Assembly (NCBI GenBank): GCA_016845285.1
Contig: JAERSX010000363.1
Span: forward strand, 1 to 5,368
Source of the DNA: Deltaproteobacteria bacterium
Lineage (GTDB): Bacteria > Myxococcota_A > UBA796 > UBA2385
DNA: 5,368 nucleotides
Reading direction: 5' to 3'
Part shown: positions 1 through 5,089 of the stretch, one piece after another
Numbering within the stretch: position 1 is the first letter of the stretch
How the letters are laid out: every line of letters starts with the position of its first letter
Translations under genes and position numbers: made by a program
Notes under the pieces: generated by a model
Database searches by the model: none
What the model was told of the DNA's origin: nothing
Seen by the model: only the letters and a program-made list of their open reading frames with translations

Positions 1-1388
1 GTCTCGATGTGGCCGTGCTCGACGGGCCGATCCTCGGCGGTGACCTGGACATGGACCTGGAGTGGGCGCCGAGCTGGGCCCAGGACTGGGGCTGGGATCT
101 GTTCCCCGACGATCTCTTCCTCAGCTTCCTGGAGGACGACATCATGCAGCTGGCCGGCGAGGCCGGGGCCGCGATGATCCCGGAGCTGGCCGACGAGCTG
201 CTCACCACCACCACCTTCGAGGCGGCCATCGGCAAGCTCAGCATCGCCGCCACCCTCGCGGAGCTCTCGGCGTCCACCGAGGCGCTCGCGGCGGGGGTCG
301 ACTTCGATCTGGACTGGGCCGGCCGCAACGGCTGCGCGCCGCAAGAGGGTGAGCGCCGGTACGTCGGTCGCCGCCCGCGCATCGACCTGAGCCAGCAGGG
401 CGCCGCCATGCTGGGCGTGGGGGTCACCGAGTACATGGTCAACGAGCTGGGCTTCCAGGCCTGGGAAGACGGGCTGTTCTGCCTGAACGCAGACGACGTC
501 GACGATCTTCTCCTCGAGAACCTCCCCGACATCGAGCCGGGCGCCAGCGCCATCTCGGCCTCTGCGCGCCTCGAAGCGCCGCCGGTCCTCACCTTCGACG
601 AGGGACTCGTGGGCGTCGACCTCGAGGGCATCCGCTTGCACCTCTCCGGCAAGCAGGCGGGCCAGAAGGTGGAGGTGCTGGACCTCGACGCCGACGTCTT
701 CATCGAGCTCGCCGTCGACATGGACCCGGAGCTCGCGGCCGTGGTGATCAGCGTGGCCCACATGGACTTCGTGGTGCAGGACCTCGACGCGCGCCACCTG
801 CTGAGCGACGAGCCCGATGCTGAAGAGCACTTCGTGGACTTCCTCGAGACCTGGCTGCCGCGCATGGCCCAGAACCGGGTCGATGCCCTGCCCGTGGGGG
901 CCACGGTCTTCAAGGCCATGGGCTACGCCATCCGCCTCGAGGATCTGGCCATGGCCGACGGCGGCATCGCCGTACCCATCGCACTCTTCAGCGAGTCCGA
1001 CCCTGAGGTGGACGTGCTGGCCCCCGAGACCCATGTCGAGCTCGTCGACGCCACCGCCACCTCGCTCACCATCCGCATGGCCGCCGTCGACGATCATGAC
1101 GACGCGCTGGCGTACCGCTACCGCATCGATGGCGGGGCCTGGTCGAGCTGGTCTCTCGACGAAGAGGCCGTCATCGATGGCATCGAGCCTGGCGAGCACC
1201 TGCTCGAGGTGGAGTCTCGTGACCGCTGGCACAACATCGATCCCTCACCCACCCACGACCGCTTCGACCTGGTCGAGGTGCAGCGGGCGCTGGTGTCCCA
1301 GAGCTGCGCGGTGGGCGGCGTGCCGCCGATGTGGTGGCTGGTCTGCCTGAGCGGTGTGTTGCTCGGCCGGAGACGCGCCAGCAGCTGA
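1..1388 (+). CDS. Secreted acidic protein, 5'-truncated, with possible BPI-like lipid-binding region, Ig/FnIII-like domain and MYXO-CTERM-like tail
   Basis: The reading frame is open to the left edge (first full codon at 3), so the true start and any signal peptide lie upstream. The GTG at 9 has no ribosome site and is not a convincing start. Residues below are counted from that GTG. Residues 1-105 are acidic, with an amphipathic helical stretch (about 30-75) between two Asp-rich strands (DLDMDLEW and DFDLDW). Residues about 130-330 alternate hydrophobic beta-like and helical segments, including a FLETWLPRMAQNRVDALPVG stretch, in a style reminiscent of BPI/LBP tubular lipid-binding proteins; this is a weak, unverified resemblance. 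Residues about 337-422 look like an Ig/FnIII or Y_Y_Y-type beta-sandwich, with YRYRIDGGAWSSWS followed by GIEPGEHLLEVESRDRWHNIDPSP. The end, C433 then a hydrophobic stretch (441-452) and R454-R456, looks like a surface-sorting signal. A cell-surface or outer-membrane-associated lipid-handling protein is my inference; the substrate is unknown. The stop is TGA at 1386. Confidence 0.8.
   Translation, partial: LDVAVLDGPILGGDLDMDLEWAPSWAQDWGWDLFPDDLFLSFLEDDIMQLAGEAGAAMIPELADELLTTTTFEAAIGKLSIAATLAELSASTEALAAGVDFDLDWAGRNGCAPQEGERRYVGRRPRIDLSQQGAAMLGVGVTEYMVNELGFQAWEDGLFCLNADDVDDLLLENLPDIEPGASAISASARLEAPPVLTFDEGLVGVDLEGIRLHLSGKQAGQKVEVLDLDADVFIELAVDMDPELAAVVISVAHMDFVVQDLDARHLLSDEPDAEEHFVDFLETWLPRMAQNRVDALPVGATVFKAMGYAIRLEDLAMADGGIAVPIALFSESDPEVDVLAPETHVELVDATATSLTIRMAAVDDHDDALAYRYRIDGGAWSSWSLDEEAVIDGIEPGEHLLEVESRDRWHNIDPSPTHDRFDLVEVQRALVSQSCAVGGVPPMWWLVCLSGVLLGRRRASS
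1296..1385 (+). other. MYXO-CTERM-like C-terminal sorting signal (coding segment)
   Basis: The last 30 codons encode a Ser-Gln-Ser-Cys motif, a Gly/Pro linker, a hydrophobic stretch with two adjacent tryptophans (MWWLVCLSGVLLG) and an Arg-Arg-Arg cluster three residues before the end. A cysteine, then a transmembrane helix, then a basic tail at the extreme C-terminus is the plan of MYXO-CTERM signals. In Myxococcota these are thought to be cleaved near the Cys by a rhomboid- or CPBP-type membrane protease, giving a surface-attached protein. The copy is slightly atypical: the Cys is single and lies about eight residues before the helix. An ordinary C-terminal membrane anchor is the alternative. 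Confidence 0.6.
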
Positions 1389-1396
1389 GCCCGAGC

Positions 1397-1410
1397 TAGA
1401 ACATGTTTCA
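1397..1410. promoter_or_regulatory. Operator 1, TNNAACNNGTTNNA type (KstR-like TetR site)
   Basis: TAGAACATGTTTCA fits the palindromic consensus TNNAACNNGTTNNA at every fixed position, with a perfect AACATGTT core at 1400-1407. That consensus is established for KstR, the TetR-family repressor of steroid catabolism in actinobacteria. Similar sites serve other TetR-type lipid regulators. The site overlaps the candidate -35 hexamer of the GMC gene, as expected for repression. The identity of the regulator is inferred; no regulator gene lies in the window. Confidence 0.6.
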
Positions 1411-1435
1411 CTTTGGTGGGAGCCGGTGGTAGAAG
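1407..1435 (+). promoter_or_regulatory. Candidate sigma-70-like promoter of the GMC oxidoreductase gene
   Basis: TTCACT (1407-1412, four of six matches to TTGACA) and TAGAAG (1430-1435, four of six to TATAAT) are separated by exactly 17 bp. Transcription would start near 1442, giving a leader of about 28 nt. The -35 lies in the right half of operator 1 and the start site lies in operator 2, which supports the assignment beyond the modest hexamer matches. Promoter consensus in this lineage is poorly defined, so this remains a prediction. Confidence 0.4.
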
Positions 1436-1440
1436 GGAGC

Positions 1441-1454
1441 TAGAACACGTTCCA
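1441..1454. promoter_or_regulatory. Operator 2, TNNAACNNGTTNNA type (KstR-like TetR site)
   Basis: TAGAACACGTTCCA also fits every fixed position of TNNAACNNGTTNNA. It begins 44 bp after operator 1, roughly four helical turns, so dimers bound at both sites would sit on similar faces of the DNA. It covers the predicted transcription start (near 1442) and ends 4 bp before the Shine-Dalgarno, so occupancy would block initiation. Confidence 0.6.
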
Positions 1455-1458
1455 CTTC

Positions 1459-1463
1459 GGGAG
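1459..1463 (+). promoter_or_regulatory. Shine-Dalgarno deciding the GTG start of the GMC gene
   Basis: GGGAG lies 6 nt before the GTG at 1470. This start places the FAD-binding GAGSSG at residues 11-16, as usual for GMC enzymes. The in-frame TTG at 1413 would add 19 residues encoded by promoter and operator DNA, and is rejected. Confidence 0.65.
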
Positions 1464-1469
1464 CCCGCC

Positions 1470-3080
1470 GTGTCCCAGGACTTCGACACCATCGTGGTGG
1501 GCGCCGGCTCCTCAGGCTGTGTGGTGGCCGCCCGACTCTCCGAAGACCCCGCTCATCGCGTGTTGATCCTCGAGGCGGGCGTTTCGGACCGGACGGCGCT
1601 CTGTCGGGTGCCGGGCATGGTGTCCATCATCCACACCGTCCCCCAGGTGAAGAAGAAGTTCGACTGGGGCTTCAAGACCGTTCCTCACGACGTCACCCAC
1701 CAGCGGAAGATGCCGTACGTTCGCGGGAAGGTGCTGGGCGGAAGCTCCGCCATCAACGGCATGGTCTTCGTCCGCGGCCACCGCAGCAACTACGACGGCT
1801 GGGCCGCGGACGGCTGTCCGGGCTGGTCGTTTGACGAGGTGCTTCCCTACTTCAAGAAGCTCGAGGCCTTCGAGGACGGTGACTCCGCGTACCGAGGCGG
1901 CAGCGGCCCGGTGGCGGTGACCCGGGCCGGTGGCGACCTGAGCCCCGTGTCGGTGGCCTTTCGTGATGCGGTCGCCAGCACCACGGGCGTGCCCGTGGTC
2001 GAGGACTACAACGCCGAGCGCCAGGAGGGCGTGGGCCTCTGTCAGATCTCGTCGAAGGACGGTGTTCGCCAGTCCACCTCGGAGGCCTACCTCCATCCCA
2101 ACGCCGACCGTCCCAACCTCACCGTCCAGAGCGGGGCCTGGGTGCACCGGGTGCTCTTCGAGGGGACCCGGGCCGTGGGCGTGGAGGCCGTGGTCGACGG
2201 CACGCTGACCACCTACCGGGCGGACCGGATCGTCCTGAGCGCGGGCGCGGTGAGCACCCCCCACCTGCTGCTCCTGAGCGGCGTGGGGCCGGCCGCCCAC
2301 CTCGAAGAACACGGGGTCGACGTGGTCGCCGACCTGCCCGTGGGTCACAACCTCCACGACCACCTGTTCTTCCCGCTCACCTTCCTCGCACCCGAGGCCG
2401 GCCATCGCGGCACGCCTTGGCACTTCTTCGGCGGCATGATCAAGGAGCGACTCTTCGGGGGCACCTGGTTCGGACGGAGCGTGTTCGAGGTCATGGGCTT
2501 CATCAAGACCGAGGCCCACCTGCCTGCCCCAGACCTGCAGCTCCACGTGCTGCCCTGGGCCTACCCATCTCCCAACCAGGACAACGACGAGGTTCGCCCG
2601 AAGGTGGACACGCGCCCAGCCATCACGATCCTTCCCACCCTCATCTACCCCCAGAGCCGCGGCCGGCTGAGCCTGCGCAGCGGGGACCCGACGGACAAGC
2701 CCGTCGTGGACCCGGGCTTCCTCCGCAGCCAGAGCGATGCCGACCACATGTTCCGCGGCGTGCAGCTCACCCGAGACATCGTGCGTGACCCTGCGATCAG
2801 CCCGATGATCACGAGCGAGCTGCATCCGGGCGCCGACTACATGAGCGACGCGGAGCTGAGGGCCGAGCTGCCCAACCGGGTGCAGACGGTCTACCACCCC
2901 GTCGGCACCTGCCGGATGGGAAGTGATGAGCGGGCTGTGGTCGATCCGGGCCTGAAGGTGCGGGGCCTCGAGGGCCTCTACGTGGTGGATGCCTCGGTGA
3001 TCCCCCACATCCCGGGCGGCAACACCAACGCCGCATGCATCATGATCGGCGAGAAGGCAGCAGATCTGCTCCGCCCTTGA
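1470..3080 (+). CDS. FAD-dependent GMC-family oxidoreductase (alcohol/choline dehydrogenase-like)
   Basis: This is a complete flavoenzyme of 536 residues, close to BetA/AlkJ-type dehydrogenases (about 530-560). It should oxidise an alcohol to an aldehyde or ketone using bound FAD, passing electrons to a quinone or other acceptor, or to oxygen. Visible motifs in order: the ADP-binding GAGSSG (G11-G16) with ribose-binding E35 in LILEAG; GMC signature 1, GKVLGGSSAINGM (86-98); signature 2, GAVSTPHLLLLSGVGP (259-274); catalytic H476 in YHPVGTCRMG; and IPGGNTNAACIMIGEKAAD near the end. By its ten-residue spacing to E528, N518 matches the second catalytic residue (His or Asn) of the family. There is no signal peptide, so it is cytosolic or peripheral to the inner membrane. 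The paired KstR-like operators upstream suggest induction by a lipid or sterol catabolite. A long-chain, terpenoid or steroid alcohol substrate is therefore more plausible than choline, but the sequence does not settle it. The GTG start has GGGAG 6 nt upstream. Confidence 0.93.
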   Translation: MSQDFDTIVVGAGSSGCVVAARLSEDPAHRVLILEAGVSDRTALCRVPGMVSIIHTVPQVKKKFDWGFKTVPHDVTHQRKMPYVRGKVLGGSSAINGMVFVRGHRSNYDGWAADGCPGWSFDEVLPYFKKLEAFEDGDSAYRGGSGPVAVTRAGGDLSPVSVAFRDAVASTTGVPVVEDYNAERQEGVGLCQISSKDGVRQSTSEAYLHPNADRPNLTVQSGAWVHRVLFEGTRAVGVEAVVDGTLTTYRADRIVLSAGAVSTPHLLLLSGVGPAAHLEEHGVDVVADLPVGHNLHDHLFFPLTFLAPEAGHRGTPWHFFGGMIKERLFGGTWFGRSVFEVMGFIKTEAHLPAPDLQLHVLPWAYPSPNQDNDEVRPKVDTRPAITILPTLIYPQSRGRLSLRSGDPTDKPVVDPGFLRSQSDADHMFRGVQLTRDIVRDPAISPMITSELHPGADYMSDAELRAELPNRVQTVYHPVGTCRMGSDERAVVDPGLKVRGLEGLYVVDASVIPHIPGGNTNAACIMIGEKAADLLRP

Positions 3081-3109
3081 GCGATCACATGGCGGGCGCA
3101 TGCTAAGAA
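3077..3109 (+). promoter_or_regulatory. Weak candidate promoter upstream of the transporter
   Basis: TTGAGC (3077-3082) overlaps the stop of the GMC gene. TAAGAA (3104-3109) is preceded by TGC, which resembles an extended -10. The 21-bp gap is longer than optimal, so the TGCTAAGAA element would have to act largely alone. Just after it, 3110-3122 can form a 5-bp CGGGC/GCCCG hairpin with a 3-nt loop. With no T-run it does not look like a terminator, so read-through from the GMC gene remains likely. Confidence 0.2.
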
Positions 3110-3172
3110 CGGGCGTCGCCCGGCCGTCCTCAGGCGGATGGTGCGCGTCACCTCGACATCGTCGGAGACACC

Positions 3173-5062
3173 ATGTCCCAGCCGGAAGGGGCCGCGTCCG
3201 CGCCGGCCCAGCAAGATGGCCTCGCTGCCCAGATCAAGGACCTCGACAGCCGGTTCTGGATCGTCAACGCGATGGAGATGTTCGAGCGGCTCGCCTACTA
3301 CGGCGTGCGTGCGGTGGCGGCCATCTACATCGTGTTGCCGGCCAGCCAGGGTGGCCCCGAGCTGAGCCACATCGACAAGGGCACGATCTTCGCCTGGTGG
3401 GCGGCGGTGCAGAGCCTGCTGCCCATGTTCACGGGGGGCTACGCCGACCGCTACGGCCACAAGAAGACCATCGCCGTGGCCATCGTGCTCAAGGTCATCG
3501 GCTACGTGATGATGGCGTACCTCAAGGACTTCTGGGGCCTGTTCTTCGGCTGCATGTTCCTGGCCGCAGGCACCGCCATCTTCAAGCCTGGTGTGCAGGG
3601 CACCCTGGCCGCCACCATGAAGCCCAAGAACGCGAGTGTGGGCTGGGGCATCTTCTACCAGCTCGTCAACATCGGCGGCTTCCTAGGGCCCGTGGTCGCT
3701 GGGCTCCTGCGTCAGATGGACTGGAGCTACGTCTTCTTGAGCTGTGCGGTCATCGTCAGCATCAACTTCTTCTGGCTCCCCTTCTACAAGGACCCGAGCG
3801 ACGACTTCGAGCCGGACGAGGCGTTCTCGACCCCCCTCAAGGTGTTGATCACGTCGGTGGTGGGTCTGTTCAAGCCCCGCGTCTTCTTCTTCTGCATCGT
3901 GTTCAGCGGCTTCTGGTTGATGTTCAACCAGGTCTTCGATCTGCTGCCCAATGTCATCGACGACTGGGTGGATACCTCCGATGTCATCGGGGTCTTGGGC
4001 ACAAGCTTCGCCGGGCCGGTGGTGCCCACCCTGCTCGCCCTGGGTGCTGGCCTCATCTACGCCATCCTCTGCGGCAGCCTCGTGTTGCTCAGCATGCGTC
4101 CAGATCGCCAGAAGACCAGCGAGGTCGCCACCTCGTCCTACGCCATCGTGGGCATCGCCTCGGCCCTGGCCATCGGCCTCCCCATCAGCGGCTTCGGCGG
4201 GCTCGAATTCCTGCCGGAGAGCACGCTCGGCGTCGTCGGAGCAGCCCTCATCGTGTGCGGCGTGGGTCTTGTGTCGGCCGTGATCGCCCGTCTCTCGGGC
4301 CTGAGCGGCAAGTTCTTGACCGCCAGCCTGGCGGTGGTGGGTGGCGTGAGCGCCTTCGTGCTGACCCGCGGCACCCTCCTCGAGAGCTCCGGCGAGCTCG
4401 TGCGCATGGCGGGCGCCGGCGAGCAGATCCCCCCCGAGTGGATGATCAACCTCAACCCCGGCCTGATCATCTTGACGATGATCTTCTTCGGCTACCTCTC
4501 GGGCAAGGTTCGCCCCCTCGTCAGCATCATCGTGGGCATGGTCATCGCCACGGTTGGCTCGGTCATCGCTGGCACCGCGGTCTTCGGCTTCATCTGTCTG
4601 GGTGGCATCCTGGTGTTCAGCGTGGGCGAGATGCTCAGCTCACCCAAGAAGATGGAGTACCTCAGCACCCTGGCGCCTCCGGGCCAGCAGGGCCTCTTCA
4701 TGGGCTACGCGAACATCCCCTCGGCCATCGGCTGGATCACGGGCTCCATCTACGCGGGCAACAAGTACGAGGAGCACGGCGACAAGGTGAACCTGGCCCG
4801 CAAGCACCTGGTCAACGAGCTGGGGATGAGCCAGGAAGCGGCCGACGAGATCGACCGGGCCGACGTGGTCGCGGCCCTGGGCGAGCGCCTGGACATGACC
4901 GCCCTCGAGGTCCAGCAGCTGCTCTTCGAGACCTACCACCCCGAGGAGATCTGGTACGACATCGGCCTCATCGGCCTCGCCAGCATCATCGGCATGGTGA
5001 TCTACGATCGAGTCGTGCGACACTTGGACAGAGACAAGTCCAAGGGCACGGCCGCCGCCTGA
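3173..5062 (+). CDS. POT/PTR2-family proton-coupled transporter (MFS), with extra four-helix insertion
   Basis: This 629-residue inner-membrane protein is predicted to import peptides or related small molecules with protons. Family marks: the TM1 motif E35-x-x-E38-R39-L-x-Y42-Y43-G with R46; MFS motif A, GGYADRYGHKK (88-98); TM4 lysine K138 in GTAIFKPGV; the PTR2 signature FYQLVNIGGFLGP (161-173) with N166; INLNPG (425-430) opening TM8; and TM10 glutamate E486 in GEMLSSP. TM1 has Leu where the family usually has Phe. TM7 has N252 (MFNQ) where many POTs have Glu. The loop between TM6 and TM7 (about 206-236) lacks the usual HA/HB helix pair. Instead, residues about 272-416 form an extra block with four hydrophobic helices between TM7 and TM8, and about 530-592 form a charged soluble insert between TM11 and TM12. 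This gives about 16 helices, against the usual 12-14 in about 500 residues. The ATG has GGAG 5 nt upstream. The substrate is not determinable; a non-peptide POT cargo is possible. Confidence 0.9.
   Translation: MSQPEGAASAPAQQDGLAAQIKDLDSRFWIVNAMEMFERLAYYGVRAVAAIYIVLPASQGGPELSHIDKGTIFAWWAAVQSLLPMFTGGYADRYGHKKTIAVAIVLKVIGYVMMAYLKDFWGLFFGCMFLAAGTAIFKPGVQGTLAATMKPKNASVGWGIFYQLVNIGGFLGPVVAGLLRQMDWSYVFLSCAVIVSINFFWLPFYKDPSDDFEPDEAFSTPLKVLITSVVGLFKPRVFFFCIVFSGFWLMFNQVFDLLPNVIDDWVDTSDVIGVLGTSFAGPVVPTLLALGAGLIYAILCGSLVLLSMRPDRQKTSEVATSSYAIVGIASALAIGLPISGFGGLEFLPESTLGVVGAALIVCGVGLVSAVIARLSGLSGKFLTASLAVVGGVSAFVLTRGTLLESSGELVRMAGAGEQIPPEWMINLNPGLIILTMIFFGYLSGKVRPLVSIIVGMVIATVGSVIAGTAVFGFICLGGILVFSVGEMLSSPKKMEYLSTLAPPGQQGLFMGYANIPSAIGWITGSIYAGNKYEEHGDKVNLARKHLVNELGMSQEAADEIDRADVVAALGERLDMTALEVQQLLFETYHPEEIWYDIGLIGLASIIGMVIYDRVVRHLDRDKSKGTAAA
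3986..4420 (+). other. Segment encoding a four-helix membrane insertion between TM7 and TM8 of the POT transporter
   Basis: Residues about 272-416 of the transporter have no counterpart in the usual POT layout, where TM7 is followed after a short loop by the S/N-L-N-P start of TM8. Four hydrophobic stretches are visible, at about 283-308, 321-341, 350-372 and 380-403. The first loop carries RPDRQK and the third RLSGLSGK, both basic. The second (GGLEFLPE) and the tail after the fourth (with E404, E408, E417) are acidic or neutral. This fits out-in-out-in-out crossing by the positive-inside rule, so the module enters and leaves on the periplasmic side and keeps the topology of the core. Confidence 0.65.
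4760..4948 (+). other. Segment encoding a soluble insert between TM11 and TM12 of the POT transporter
   Basis: Residues about 530-592 run from NKYEEHGDKVN to YHPEE. They are strongly charged and predicted helical, with a stretch (IDRADVVAALGERLDMTALE) suggesting a small helical bundle. With the N-terminus cytoplasmic, the TM11-TM12 loop faces the periplasm, where POTs usually have only a short turn. The final helix then begins at about W594. The role is unknown; it could gate the entrance or contact a periplasmic partner. Confidence 0.55.
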
Positions 5063-5077
5063 CCTGTGGACGCTGCG

Positions 5078-5083
5078 AGGAGG
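5078..5083 (+). promoter_or_regulatory. Strong Shine-Dalgarno of the lipoprotein gene
   Basis: A full AGGAGG lies 6 nt before the GTG at 5090, inside the 27-nt gap after the transporter stop. It is the best ribosome site in the window and fixes the start. The in-frame ATG at 5111 would leave only four residues before the lipobox Cys and is rejected. Confidence 0.75.
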
Positions 5084-5089
5084 GGTTCG

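Larger units (their letters stand above)
1393..1463 (+). repeat. Imperfect tandem direct repeat carrying two operators
   Basis: Two related copies lie 44 bp apart. Copy 1 is 1393-1422 and copy 2 is 1437-1463. Both begin GAGCTAGAACA, continue with a TGTTTCAC or CGTTCCAC block followed by TT, and end in GGGAG. Copy 2 is about 3 bp shorter, and its GGGAG (1459-1463) is the Shine-Dalgarno of the downstream oxidoreductase gene. Copy 1 has the matching GGGAG at 1418-1422 but no suitable start after it. The arrangement looks like a local duplication of an operator plus leader segment that has since diverged. Confidence 0.75.

Noticed and set aside
9..1388. Treating GTG at 9 as the true start of the first gene
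   Set aside because: There is no room for an upstream ribosome site, the frame is open to the window edge, and a protein with a C-terminal sorting tail should have a signal peptide, which is absent here.
1413..1469. N-terminal extension of the GMC enzyme from TTG at 1413
   Set aside because: It would translate the promoter spacer and operator 2, and would push the FAD-binding motif to residue 30. GTG at 1470 has GGGAG at good spacing and gives the normal family start.
1118..1492. Minus-strand open frame across the end of gene 1 and the operators
   Set aside because: No ribosome site, biased Ser/Arg composition and no recognisable protein; it runs through the repeat and promoter region by chance.
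1470..3080. Naming the GMC enzyme betA (choline dehydrogenase)
   Set aside because: The motifs are common to the whole GMC family. There is no betB, betI or choline transporter nearby, and the operators point toward lipid-responsive control.
1512..3101. Long open frame on the minus strand opposite the GMC gene
   Set aside because: Its translation is low-complexity, rich in His, Val, Gly and Arg with no motif, as expected for the antisense of a high-GC gene. The + strand frame has full GMC signatures.
3110..3122. CGGGC/GCCCG hairpin as a Rho-independent terminator
   Set aside because: The stem is only 5 bp and is not followed by a run of T, so it is more likely chance in GC-rich DNA.
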